Part shown: piece after piece, positions 39,423-51,600 of the stretch
How positions within the stretch are numbered: the stretch's first letter is position 1
Layout: each line of letters begins with the position of its first letter
DNA from: Morchella semilibera
Lineage: Eukaryota > Ascomycota > Pezizomycetes > Pezizales > Morchellaceae
NCBI GenBank assembly: GCA_009192285.1
Contig: CM018603.1
Span: forward strand, 3,712,588 to 3,776,587
Reading direction: 5' to 3'
DNA length: 64,000 nt
Translations under genes and position numbers: made by a program
The notes under the pieces: generated by a model
What the model was told of the DNA's origin: nothing
Databases searched by the model: none
What the model saw: the letters and a program-made list of their open reading frames with translations, nothing else

Positions 39423-41961
39423 ATGTCCCCTCCCCCTCCCCCCACAAGCACAGAAACAATGCCCCCATTCCCCGCCGCCTCCCACCTCTCACGCACCCTC
39501 CGCGCCCTGCAGATCTACGGCGCAAACACAAACGTCGGCAAGACCGTCGTCTCCACCATCCTCGCAAAGGCCCTGCGCCGGCGCTTCCCCGCCGAACCCG
39601 TCCTCTACCTGAAACCCGTGTCGACGGGCGCCGCCGCCCACGCCGACGACTCCCACGTCGCGCGCTTCACCCGCAGCGACGGCGTCCGCGCAGAGTGTCT
39701 GCTGCAGTACGAGGACCCCGTCAGCCCGCACCTGGTTGCCGCCGAGGTATGTTGTTGCGCTGTTGCTGTGCCGTGTTTTGTGGGGCGATCGATCATTGAC
39801 GTTAGGTAGCCGCCGTCCGACGAGACCCTACTCGCGGCGATATCAGCACGGATAAACCGCCACGCCGCCGCCGGGGGCGCGGCGACGCTGCTCCTGGAGA
39901 CGGCGGGCGGCGTGCACTCGCCCACGCTGTCCGGGTCGTCGCAGGCGGACCTGTACCGCCCGCTGCGGCTGCCGGTGGTGCTCGTGGCCGACCCGCGGCT
40001 CGGCGGCATCTCGGCCACCGTGTGTGCGTACGAGGCGCTGCACATCCGCGGGTACGACGTCGACGGCGTTGTTGTGTTCCGCGACGGGTACTACCGCAAC
40101 GACGGGTACCTGGATGGGTACTTTTCGGGGCGGGGGGTCAAGACGCTTGTCCTCGCGCCGCCGCCGCCGGCGCAGGAGGAGGGCGAGCGGGATGCGGAGG
40201 AGATGGGGCGGTACTATGATGCGCAGAGCGCGGACGGGGGCGTGGATGCGCTGGTGGACGAGCTGAGGAGGCGCCACGACGACAGGGTCGAGAGGGTGCA
40301 GAGGATGCCCGAGGAGGCGCTGGGAACGATCTGGTACCCGTTTACGCAGCACGAGGGGCTGCGCGCAGAGTCCATTGCCGTGATCGATTCCGCGCACGGG
40401 GACTTCTTCCAGACGTACTCGGGGCCTGGCGCCGCCGGGGCGGGGGGGTCGCTGCTGAGGCCGACGTTCGACGGGTCGGCGTCGTGGTGGACGCAGGGCC
40501 TTGGCCACGCGAACCCAGAGCTGACGCTGGCGGCGGCGCACGCTGCCGGGAGGTACGGACATGTCATGTTTGCGGGGGCCGTCCACGAGCCTGCGCTCGA
40601 GCTGGCGAAGACCCTGCTGGACGCTATTCCCAACCCTAGGCTTGCCCGCGTCTTTTACTCCGATAATGGGAGTACCGGGTGCGAGGTTGCCGTCAAGATG
40701 GCCATGCGGGCTGCGCGCGAGAGGTACGGGTGGGACCATCATGGGGGGCGCGAGGCCGGGGTCATTGGGCTGAAGGGCAGCTACCACGGTGATACCATCG
40801 GCGTCATGGACTGCTCGGAGCCCGGGGTGTTTAATAGTGAGGTCGAGTGGTACCGTGGGCGCGGGTACTGGTTCGATTTCCCGAGGGTGCGGATGAAGGG
40901 CGGGAGGTGGGGGATTGAGATTCCGCAGGAGATGAGGGAGGAGCAGGCGGCGGCGGAGGAGGGGGAGGAGGTGGTCGGGGTGGAGAGACTGGCCGACCTG
41001 TTTGATATCAAGAAGAGGGCGGACTCGGCCCTGGGGAGGAGATATCAATCCCACATCCTCAGCACCCTCGAGCGCCTCACAAAAGCCGAGAACCGGCTCT
41101 TCGGCGCCGTCATGATCGAGCCCCTGGTCCTCGGCGCGGGGGGGATGCTCTTCTGCGACCCCCTCTTCCAACACACCCTCGTGTCCGTCGTCCGCACCAA
41201 CCCCACCCTCTTCTCCGCCGCCGCTGCCCCCGCGCCAGCAAAAGACCCACACGCATGGTCCGGCCTCCCCGTGATCTTCGACGAGGTCTTCACAGGCCTC
41301 TACCGCCTCGGCCGCCTCAGCGCCGCCACATTCCTGCAAGCCCACGGCGACATCGCCGTCCACGCCAAGCTGCTGACGGGCGGGCTGCTCCCGCTGTGCG
41401 CGACGCTGGCCAGCGAGAGCGTCTTCGCCGCGTTCCTGGCGGACCGGAAGAGCGCCGCGCTGCTCCACGGTCACAGCTACACGGCGCATGCCGTGGGGTG
41501 CAGCGTTGCCCGCAGGAGCGTCCAGCTGCTCATGCAGCTGGACCAGCGCGGGGGCCACTGGCGCGACGCAAGGGCTGATTGGGGGCGCGAGGACGTGTGG
41601 AGTGTGTGGCGGGCGGGGTTTGTGGATGCGGTGTCGCGCGCGGAGGGGGTCGACGGGGTGTGGGCGCTTGGGAGCGTGCTGGCGGTGACGCTGCGCGCGG
41701 GGGACGGCCCGGGTGAGTATCTTCTGGTTGTTTGTCTGTTTGTTTGTTTGTTTGTTGCTGACGCTGGGGGTGTATGTAGGGTACTCGTCGAATGCGGCGC
41801 AGGGGTTCTTGCAGCGTATTGGGGCGCGGGGGCAGTGGAGCGTCCATGCTAGGGCGCTGGGGAATGTGGTCTATATCATGGCCAGCCAGACCACGGGGGC
41901 GGAGACAATTGCGCGCTTGCAGGAGGCGGTCTTGGAGGCGCTGGGGGCGGGGGGCGAGTAG
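39423..41961 (+). CDS. bioDA: bifunctional dethiobiotin synthetase / DAPA aminotransferase
   Basis: Fusion enzyme carrying out two consecutive biotin steps: the C-terminal aminotransferase converts KAPA to DAPA, and the N-terminal synthetase closes the ureido ring to dethiobiotin using ATP and CO2. Three exons, 39423-39746, 39810-41712 and 41780-41961, total 802 residues. Residues 33-41 GANTNVGKT are the BioD P-loop; VLYLKPVSTGA and LLLETAGGVHSP follow. The aminotransferase half shows WYPFTQHEGL, the GSYHGDTIG segment, VIFDEVFTGLYRLG, AKLLTGGLLPL with the probable PLP Lys628, and LHGHSYTAHAVGC. The same fusion is known in plants (BIO3-BIO1) and other filamentous fungi. A second in-frame ATG at 39462 is an alternative start. 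It is convergent with the next gene and divergent from bioF. The sequence is strongly GC-rich. Confidence 0.97.
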
Positions 41962-42813
41962 ACTTGGTATGTATGTAGTGTTAGCAATGGGCACAGACGG
42001 GGGGATGTATGTATCTTATAGTAGGAAACTAGAAGTATGTAGCTCTTTAATCTTGTAGCTGGCCAAAGAAGCACTATTTTCAGTCGTATAGGACAATGGT
42101 GAGTTGGTATATATTGCAATATAAAGTTCTCTATAAACAGAAAGCGTTAGAGCGCCACCACCAAACAGCGGACGAAGAAGTGTGGGGTGGACGTAGGGAA
42201 ACTACATGTACTTATTCTGTTAGAAAGACTGTAAAGGTTGTTTGGATCCCACCACTTGCTTTGGTCCGGGGTGGCCTCCTCGAGTGATAATCCGTGACCA
42301 CAGCGTCGGGCGCGGAGTTTAGTCCGGATCCCCCTCCACAAGCCGAAGTAGCGGCACAGACCCCGCCCCCGGCGAAAGCGTACCTTCTGTACAAGGGCAC
42401 TCCCCCATAACGGCCGCACCTCCCGCCTTCAGCACCAGCAGTACCCCCGAGCACACCGTTATAGCAAGGCGCTGTATAACCCTACGTACAGAGCTGAGGG
42501 CAGGGTGCTCATGGCTAGGCAGGACTGACCGCCACCTGCTGCGGGGCGGGACATCGATAGGGGCGGCGTGTCCAGCAACCTATGCAAGTGAAGAGGAGGA
42601 GTGGTGGTGGACACCAGGGCTAGGGTTTCGTCACGGCATCTCACTCGGCGGAAATGATTCCTGGTCCGATTGCTGTGGCGGGCGCAGTGATTGTTTACCA
42701 TTTTACTTTATTCAGACCAAGTACTCTTTCCGGCAGTCCTCGCCCTACACACACACCAATGGGTCGGTCACATACATCTATTTAATTATATACAAAAACG
42801 AAGGGGGGAGACC

Positions 42814-43652
42814 CTACTCCCCCCTCTTCCCCTGCATCATCTTCCGATACGCCTCCACCAGCTCCCTCCTCTCGACCGCGAGCCCCTCACGCCTCGCCAG
42901 CGACCCCGCCCCCCTCGGCACGCCATCCACGTCCACGACCCCGCGCGAGTGCAGCACCGCCTTCGGTTTGTGTAGGCTAGGCGGCGCAGGGGCGACGTCG
43001 CCGAACCGGGGCGCGTCCCGCCTCTCCAGCACCGCCCACGGATCCGGCGACGCCCCGCGGCGGCGCTTACGCCTGGTGCCGCCGTCCGAGAAGTCTTCGT
43101 CGCCGCCGTCGCCGTCGGCCTTGGGGGCAGGGGTGGTGGTGGTGGTGGTGGTAGGGGCAGGGGCAGCACGGGGCTTGCGGGGCTCGCGCGCGACCTTGAG
43201 AGGGACGGGGAGGGAGGCGTCGACGCGGCGGTTGAACTCGCGGAGGGACTCGCCGGGGTTGATTGTTAGCTTTTGTGCGGCTGTTGGCCCTTCTTCTGTT
43301 GTTGTTGTTGTTGTGGTGGTGGTGGTGGTGGTGCGCTTGCGCTTTGAGGATTGGGGGGGACGGCCGTTGTCGGGGCCCTTTGCGAGACGGCGCGACCCCG
43401 ACGCAAAGGCCATGAGGCGCGTGAAGGCTTTGGGCGTGTCGTCCTGGGCCTCGAATGTGTTTTTGGAGGTGCGCGAGCGCTTGCTGCGTAGGCGGGACTT
43501 TGTGGACGAGAGGTTTGCAGTCTTTGCTAGGGTTGTTGGGGGGAGCTCGAAGCTGTGGGGGTGTGTTAGTAAGTAGAGAGAGAGAGGGAGAGGGGGAGAG
43601 AAACTTACTCGAGTGCAGGGGCATTCTTGCTGCGGCGTTTCTTGTTTGGCAT
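42814..43652 (-). CDS. conserved basic fungal protein of unknown function
   Basis: Two exons, 43652-43609 and 43552-42814, with a GTAAGT donor and CACAG acceptor; the product is 260 residues. It begins MPNKKRRSKNAPALDFELPP, then a basic region and DDTPKAFTRLMAFASG, a block I recognise from an uncharacterised protein conserved across filamentous fungi and resembling part of the CCDC137-like nucleolar family. Further on are NPGESLREFNRRVDASLPVP, a Lys/Arg-rich stretch RRKRRRG and a C-terminal RRELVEAYRKMMQGKR. Two poly-Thr runs are encoded by GTT/GGT repeats on the plus strand (43131-43152 and 43296-43334). The basic, low-complexity composition suggests a nuclear or nucleolar protein; that is inference. 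It shares a 361-base divergent upstream region with the helicase gene. Confidence 0.8.
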
Positions 43653-44013
43653 TGTGGGGCGGTGAAGGTGAAGAGGTGAAGATGGAGGTGATGTTGATCA
43701 AAGTTGAAGTCGAGATGCGATGTCAGTGATCGATCATCAAATTAAGTTTCCGCTGAAGAATTTCCGTTCGAGCCGCAGGTCTTGGCACAGGGATCATTTC
43801 CCTTAAGAACACGAAATAAGTAAAAACATCCAGGCGGACAACGACACCACAACAGCTTTTATTCTCTCTCCTCTCTTCTCTCTCTTCTTCTCTTCTCTCT
43901 CTCCTCTACACCTCTCCCCCTCTATCTATCTATACCTCGACCCTACACTCCTATATATATATAAGATATATATAACCCCTCAGCATCCATACACAGGCCC
44001 CACACCCCACCCC
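43653..44013. promoter_or_regulatory. divergent promoter region with CT tract and TATA-like sequence
   Basis: Lies between two outward-pointing start codons. 43859-43920 is an almost pure C/T tract on the helicase sense strand, followed by TATATATATAAGATATATATAA at about 43953-43975, some 40-60 bases before the helicase ATG. Together these resemble a fungal core promoter and pyrimidine-rich transcription start area for the helicase gene. Confidence 0.55.
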
Positions 44014-47000
44014 ATGCCGCCAAAAAAGTCCCGTCTCAAGCCCGGCGCAAACCAGGGCAAGAAGCCCAGCGCCCCCTCGTCCAGCGCCGAAGACACCTCG
44101 GCCAACACCTCCGCCGCCGAGGACAGCAAGAAGCCCCCCAGCGTCCAGGAGCTCATTGGCGGAAAGTCGTGGACGGGCAAGCTGCCCCAGACGCTCTTCT
44201 ACGAGCTCTGTGTCAAGAATGGATGGCAGAGCCCGGAGTATGCAATGGTTCTACTCCCCCTCCCTCCCTCTCCTTTTTTTTGTTTCTGCTTTTGTTTTGC
44301 TTTCTGGGGTGTGCGGTGTGCGGTGTGCGGTGTGTGTGTGTGGGGTGTCTGTCTGTGGGAGGAGAAGTGTACGAAGAGGAGAGAAGAGGAATATGGGAAT
44401 ATGATATATGTACATATATTCAGAAAAACGAAAAATCTACGCTCAATCCCCTCAAGTAAACAAAGAGAAGAAGAAAAAGAACCCTACTGAACGACCGCAT
44501 TCCATAGAGAAGAGAAGCCGACCTTGGCTACATCTCCACCGTCTACATCCGCTGCAAGAACCCCAAAACCCTCGAGGTCGAGACCCTCCACTTCCGCCCT
44601 CCCACCGAGCACCCAAACGGCCTCCCCCTCGATCCCCCCCCTCACCAGCCCACGGCCCTCGAGGCCCGCCACTACACCGCAACCTATGCCCTCCACCGAG
44701 TCTCCAGCATGCGGAATATCCACCTCATGCTGCCCCCGACCTACAGAACCCACTGGGCCACCTTCGAGGAGATCAAGCGGGCCTGGCTCGAGAAGAAGCA
44801 CGCCTGGATGTACGAGGCCGACCCCTTCCTCACCAAGCGCGAGCACGACCTAGCCATCGCCAAAGCCGCGCGCGTGGCCGCCGCCTCTGGGACCTCCGGC
44901 TCCTCCTCCTCCTCCGCCGCCGCCGCCGCTCACGACCCTGGACCCCCTTCCTCCCGCGGCTGGGGCAACGGTCCCAATCGTCGACATGTCTGCCACCAAC
45001 CGCCGCACCATAGAGTCGCTCGTGCGGCGCCACCATGTCTGGAACCCGTCCGGCGTCGTCATGGCCGCTCCCGCGCGCGCCGAAGCAATCACGGAGTTGG
45101 CAGGCCTTGGCTTCCGCCGCGCTCACGCCGAGGAGGCATGCGACTGGGCAAAGGACCGAGAGGAGGCGCTGGAGTGGCTGCTCGTGCACGTGCCTGAGGA
45201 CGACCTCCCGGAGCGCTTCCTCCCAGGAAACTATGCGACGGGCGTGACGTTCCAGACGGACCTGCCCCTGGCCGTGGAGTATGCGGCGAAGCGCCTATGT
45301 CAAAATGGATACAGCGTTGATCTGTGTCGGGACGTGCTGATGCGGGTTGGCGGCGACGAGGCACGCGCGACGGAGACACTCATGCATATCTTGCTGCACG
45401 GGGAGGAGGAAGGGGAGGGGGGCGCCGCGTACCTCTACCACAACCAGCAGGCGGAGGAGGAGGAGGAGGACTTGATCAGTTTCGATGACCCCGTCGTGGA
45501 CATCTGGCGCGAGGAGCAGGTATCGCTCGAGGCCATCTGGGGCGAGCGGTACACCCGCGTCTCCAATGTCCAGTTCCTTGTGCGCCTCGAGCTGCACGAC
45601 TTCTCCGAATTCGCAATCACCCTCGACCTACGGAAGCCCACCCCCCGCGGCCTCAACGGCGCATACCCGCACACGATCCCCGTCATCTCCCTCATTGAGG
45701 CAAGGAAGTCCACCGACACCGATACCGGCACCAGCACCCCCCAGGGCCTCCCCGCCCACGTAAAGCTCAGCATCATCCGCCGGACCGCCACCTTTGCCGA
45801 GACCCTCCGCGGCGAGATGATGGTCTTCTCCCTCGTCGACTGGCTCGAGTCAAACTTCGCCCGCATCGTTGAGAACCCCGGCCGTCTCCGTGACGTTGCT
45901 GGTGCCGTCGCCGCCGGCGAAAAGAACCCCGAGACTACCACTACCACTACTACTACTACCACCACCACCACAATGCGAGTTGGCAGCGGGCAACAAGCAA
46001 AGAAGAGGCGCCCACGCCCACCAGTCGACTGGACGCCCGGCCACCCCGAATCACTGCGAATGTTCGAGGCGCGCTCCGCCCGGTGGCAGACGCAGCAGCA
46101 GCTCCAGCGCACTGAGGCGCGCGTGCGCCTACCGGCCTGGAACCTACAGGAAGAGATCATCTCCGCCGTCGACGCCGCCCAGGTGACAATTATCTCCGGC
46201 GAGACGGGAAGCGGCAAGAGCACACAGTGCGTACAATTCCTACTAGACGACATGATCCTGCGGCGGCTGGGGCAGGCAGCCAACATCGTGTGCACGCAGC
46301 CGCGGCGGATCTCAGCACTAGGGCTTGCGGACCGTGTCGCGGAGGAGAGGTGCGGCGTGGTTGGCGACGAGGTCGGGTATGCAATCCGCGGCGAGTCCAG
46401 GCAGCGAGTGGGCGTCACCAGGATCACGTTTGTGACGACGGGGGTGCTGCTGCGTAGGCTGCAGATGGGCGATAACCTTGAGGATGTGTCGCATGTTGTT
46501 GTCGACGAGGTGCACGAGCGGTCCCTGGACACGGACTTTCTCCTTATCCTGCTCAAGAGGATGTTGGCTGTGCGCGAGGACCTGAGGGTTGTGCTCATGA
46601 GCGCCACGCTGGATGCAGACGTCTTTGAAGAGTATTTTGGGGGCCCGGGGAAGGTGCGGAGGGTCGAGATTCAGGGGAGGACGTTCCCGGTGAAGGATTA
46701 CTATCTCGACCAGGTCATTGTGAAGACGAGGTTTGACGCCGGCGGGAGGATCGCGGGTCAGGGTCAGGCCGCCGCCGCCGCCGCTGCAGCAAAGAACGTC
46801 AGTGTTGAAGACCTCCGTGGCCTAGACCCCAACGTGGGGAACATCATCCGCGGCCTCGGTGACCGCATCAACTATAACCTCATCGCCGCTACCGTCGCTC
46901 ACATCGATGAGGAGCTCGCTATAGAGGATGGTGCAATCTTAATTTTCCTGCCAGGTCAGTCATTACCCCCCCTTCCCTCCTCTCCTTCCTCTTTTGGTCC

Positions 47001-48649
47001 CATCATGGCCCATCACTCGGTCACACTAACCAATGATCGCCCGTGCAGGAACCATGGAGATTCAGCGCTGCCTCGACGCAATCAAATACGTGCCCGATGG
47101 CTCCCACCGCTTCCACGCCCTCCCACTGCACGCCTCCCTCTCCCCCTCCGAGCAACGCCGTGTCTTCGCCCCCCCGCCCCCCAACAAACGCAAGATCATC
47201 GCCGCCACAAACGTCGCCGAGACCTCAATCACCATTGACGACGTCGTGGCCGTCATCGACACCGGCCGCGTCAAAGAAACCTCCTACAACGCCGAAACCA
47301 ACATGGTCAAGCTCCTCGAGACCTGGGCCTCCAAAGCCGCGTGCAAGCAGCGGCGCGGGCGCGCGGGCCGTGTCTCGGCCGGCGTCTGCTACAAGCTCTA
47401 CACCCGCAACGCAGAGGCCAAGATGCCCGACCGGCCAGAACCCGAGCTGCTGCGCGTCCCGCTAGAACAGACCTGCCTGGGCGTCAAGCACATGGGCGTC
47501 CGCGACGTACGGGCCTTCCTTGCCTCGGCCATCTCCCCGCCCGCCACCCTCGCCGTCGACGGGGCGCTGAACCTACTGACGCGGATGGGCGCGCTGTCGG
47601 GCGACGAGCTGACGGCACTGGGAAAGCACATGGCCATGATCCCCGCGGACCTGCGCTGCAGCAAGCTCATGGTCTACGGCGCAATGTTTGGCTGTCTGGA
47701 CGCCACCGTGGCCATCGCCAGCATCCTCACGGCGCGGTCCCCGTTCGCTGCCGTACCCCTTGAGCACCGCGAGGCGGCAAAGTCATCGCGCATGTCGTTT
47801 GCACCCGGCGCGGGCGACCTCCTGGGCGACCTGCGCGCGTTCGAGAAGTGGGGGGAGCTGCGCGGGGCGCTGGCCATCCGCGAGCTGCGCCGCTGGTGCG
47901 ACGAGAACTTTGTCAGCCACCACACGTGCATGGACGTGCTCTCAAACATACGCCAGTACGTCGACGCCCTGAAGGACATTGGCTTCCTGCCCGGCCACTA
48001 CGCGCCCTGGTCCGCCGGCGGCGCCGCCTACAACCGGCAGGGCGCCAACAGCGCGCTGCTGCGGGGCCTGATCGCGGGGGCCTTCTCGCCCGGTGTTGCG
48101 CGCGTCTCGGTCCCGGAGACACGGTTCGCGAATAGTGCTGTTGGCGCTGTCGCGCTGGACCCCGAGGCCCGCGCGGTCAAGTTTTGGGCGGAGGAGGGTG
48201 CAAGGGTGTTTATTCATCCCGGGAGCACGCTGTTTGGCGCGGCGTCCGGCTGGGGCCGCGATGCGTTTGTGAGTTATGTGGTGAAGGTTGGGACGGCGGC
48301 GGCGGCGGCGGCGGACGGGAAGGTGTATCTTCGGGAGTGTACTCGTGCGTCTCCCCTCCCTAGTAGTAATATTACATGTAGCTAACATATCCATATACAA
48401 ATAGCGGTCAACGCATACTCGCTGCTCCTGTTTGGCGGCGCGCTCGCCGTCGACACCATGGGGCGCGGCATCACGGTCGACGGGTGGCTGCGGCTGCGCG
48501 GGTGGGGCCGCATCGGAATGCTTGTGGCGCAGCTGAGGGGGATGCTGGACCGGGTGCTGGCGCGAAAGATCGAGGAGCCTGAGATGGACCTCTGTGGGAG
48601 TGAGGTTGTGGACTGCGCGAGGAGGCTGGTGGAGGGGAATGGTATGTGA
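44014..48649 (+). CDS. DEVH-box RNA helicase, DHX57/YLR419W type (UBA-RWD-helicase)
   Basis: Putative ATP-dependent RNA helicase of about 1,400 residues. Exons: 44014-44247 (or to 44237), ~44508-46954, 47049-48344, 48405-48649. Domains in order: GKSWTGKLPQTLFYELCVKNGW near the N-terminus, a UBA-like segment (AITELAGLGFRRAHAEEACDW, EEALEWLLVHVPEDD), an RWD-like region (EEQVSLEAIWGERYTRVSN), then helicase motifs GETGSGKST (I), TQPRRISALGLADRVAEE (Ia), DEVHERSLDTDF (II, DEVH rather than DEAH), SATLDADVF (III), TNVAETSITIDDV (V) and QRRGRAGR (VI). The HA2 and OB-fold regions end with VNAYSLLLFGGALAVDT and GWLRLRGWGRIG. The 46955-47048 and 48345-48404 introns restore FLPGTMEIQRC and CTPVNAYS. One problem: the frame changes between ~44874 and 44985 without a good intron. 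The first-intron boundaries are also ambiguous (donor GTTCTA at 44248 or GTATGC at 44238; acceptor 44507-44512). Confidence 0.93.
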
Positions 48650-51600
48650 GGGCGTTAGGTTAGGTAGGGAGGGCGTTAGGTTAGGTAGCTTGGGTATGTA
48701 GGTTTTTAGTTTAGTTTGGAATGGAATGTGTTTTGTGCTGCTATCGTCAGGGTGAAGTGATTATCTGGTCCTGTAGATCTCTCTGTAGTTCTGCGATCTT
48801 ATGGTGTGGCACCGTCGGCCCTCCTACATAAGGGAATACTCTACTACTCTCTGTACGGGGGGTCAACACCCTATGAAGTAATAAAATAATAATAATAAAG
48901 AGGTCAACACCCAGACCGCACACCAACCACCACCCTCCACTCTCCACACGCAATCACAACCCATCACTCGACGACCGGTCATAGCTTCTCACTCGGGGTG
49001 CAGCTTAGTTAGGTGCCGCCGGCGGAGACATGTAGACCCCGCACGGTTGTAACGACTTGGCATTACGTCCAGTCCTAGCTGCCAGCCCTATTTTGGATCG
49101 GCTACTGACCCGGCCGGTATCTAAGGTGGGCTAATAAACACACGCTGAACGGCGACCCGCAGACACTGTGCCGGGGCGTTACCGTCTGCGCGTGGCGGGT
49201 TGGGGTGGGCCTGTAAACTGGGGCTGCGCTAGCCGCGGGTGCGTTGGTGCGTTGAGGCGGCGGTCAGATCTATGGGGTGGCCACAGCTACTCGGGGTGCC
49301 GGGGACTGCATATATGTATATGCCTACCCGCCGGCGAGGCTATTATATTACCATTGCCGCTGGGGGGGTGGTCTTACTGCAAGCGTTGCCAAGAAGTGGA
49401 GGGCCCATAAACTACAGCGGCACAAATGAAAGCAACGTGGCGTGGCCTAGTGGTAATACACTGGGCTTCGTCATATGACCACGACAGGTTCAACCCCTGG
49501 TGGGAGCAGTGGTGAGAATGCCCGACATGGTAGCGACGCTCTTGAGGGATGAGTACTCACTCACGTAAGTCTTTTGTTGCCGGCTTTTTTTTAGCCTTGG
49601 GTGCTGCTCTGTATGGTGTGTAGGTTTTGATCCTCTACGGTACGTACTAATACCTCGCGGCCGCCGGTTGTAGGTGATTCTCTACTTTGAAGTAGTACAG
49701 CTGTTATTGGGTGCTAGCTTAGTCAAATACCCCAGTCGGTCGTGCCCGACCAGTCATATTACAGAAACTTTCAAAGCGGATGTAATCCATAGTAACAATA
49801 GTGCCAGTACCGCCGTCCAGCTGCTATGTTACCGTACCTGTTGTGGGGGGGTGGCGCTGCATATATCGCCTGTCGGTATGGTGGCTGCGCTGCGTCCTGT
49901 CTGTCTGGGGGATGTTTTCCGTTCGACCGGTCCGTTGTTGGCCTGTTCTGGAGCTGCTCTGTTCACAAGATGGGTATTAATGGCTTTATTGGTGATTATA
50001 GATAAAAGCCCAGAAGAGTGCACTAGAATACACTTGCAAGAGTCCCTTTAGACAATACCCTCTAGATAAACCGCCCATATGATCCGTCCATACCCACAGC
50101 TCTCATCCCCCGGCGTTAGGCCGACGTTAGGCCCTTCCCTAGCAGCAATAAAAATAAAAACATGCATGTCTTGGGCGCTACGGCGCCAGTAAGGGGCTGG
50201 TATTAGTAGTTAGTTATAGGTATAGCTCCTGGACTTCTCGGGGACGGGGACGGCGAGGGCTAGCTGGGCTCTGTACGTCCCACAATAACGTCCCCGTCCC
50301 GCCCATAGGGCCCCCGGGGCTGCTTCCACGGACTGGACAGAGCAGAGCAGAGCAGCACCAGGACCGCTGGGTATGTACAGATAGCAGTAGGTAACAGAGG
50401 TGGCGTCGCCAGGGGGCGTGACGGTAGTAATATCTGAACCGTTCCAGGCTGCTGTAAACGGGATCTCCCTGTACTGTCGAAGACCTATAATTATAAGAGT
50501 AGTCGCCCATAACGGTAATGTCTACGGCCGTCCCAGGCCTTGTTAATTGATGGGGCTGGCCCTTGACCAGCATATACAAGGGTAATATAAGAGTGGTCCC
50601 GGTCGACGAACCCTTTATTACAGAAGACCTGACTGTAGCTACAACGCCGACATGCAGGGCCTGCTAGCTAACGGTTCGAACCCAACATGCGCCAGACTAC
50701 TCACCAGCGGGGGTAGTAACTAACTGCCACAACACACTCTCGAGACCTTTAAGAGCTAGATACCGCAGACAATGTACCTGTGGTATACACAAAAGCTAAC
50801 AGCACCCCCTCCCGGCCCACCCGGACAATGAACCCCCCGATTCACTTACACTTTTACACTTACACCCCCCCCTTACGTGGGTGGGGTATGGACGTACGCC
50901 CGCACTAATCTGCAGCTGGGGTCCTACATATGTAACCCCCAAGCCCACCCAGCCTATTTGCGGGATACATACATATACCGCTCATAAGAGGAACTCGGAG
51001 GACCTATATATTGTATGTACCGTGGTGTTTGGTCCAACGACTAAACATTGTCTCGTCCGACGCGACCTGCACTTCAACTACCCCTACGTAGAGCCAGCCT
51101 ACTTGCCGGTGGAACGCACGGGTGCTATAATGCCCGGTTTCTATGCCCAAGCCCCAAACAGGAGCGGGCGGGCATATTCTATCACTGCGACTGGTCTCGG
51201 TCTCTGTTTCCATGCTAAAGTAAACCCAGTCTCTACTTGTCCACCCGCTACGAGGCGTACATACATGTAGTTGTCTGCCCAGCTACACATATGACCATCC
51301 CACCAAATTGAAGCTTACAACAACCCAGCGCCACTATCCAAGTACAAGTACATACCACCATCTAGCCCCCTACCACTGGTTATGGCAGTGGGCAGCAGGG
51401 CAACACCCCCATACACACATTACTATAAACGCACCCTCTACACAAACACACCAAAGGACAGCCACCAAAGCACGCGACAGGCCAGATAGCGTCCTCACCA
51501 GACGGTATGATCCACATCTCTCGACACTGCAGCTGTCCTACACAACACCAACCCCCCGCCCAAACACACAAGGAGCCGGAAATACAGTTACCACCTCCCA

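Noticed and set aside
39843-41558. 571-codon minus-strand frame opposite bioDA
   Set aside because: Arg/Pro-rich shadow of a GC-rich gene; the plus strand carries clear BioD and aminotransferase motifs.
45435-46607. 390-codon minus-strand frame inside the helicase gene
   Set aside because: Antisense shadow of the helicase coding region; Ser/Arg-rich with no domain.
34236-48649. CRISPR, operon or prokaryotic defence system
   Set aside because: No direct-repeat array; genes have spliceosomal introns and separate promoters, so bacterial systems do not apply.
49438-49512. Functional tRNA gene
   Set aside because: A and B boxes match, but no acceptor stem pairs and the T arm has a mismatch, so I list it as SINE-like.
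50671-50690. Possible tRNA B box GGTTCGAACCC
   Set aside because: The core is a chance palindrome; no T stem, A box or acceptor stem could be fitted on either strand.
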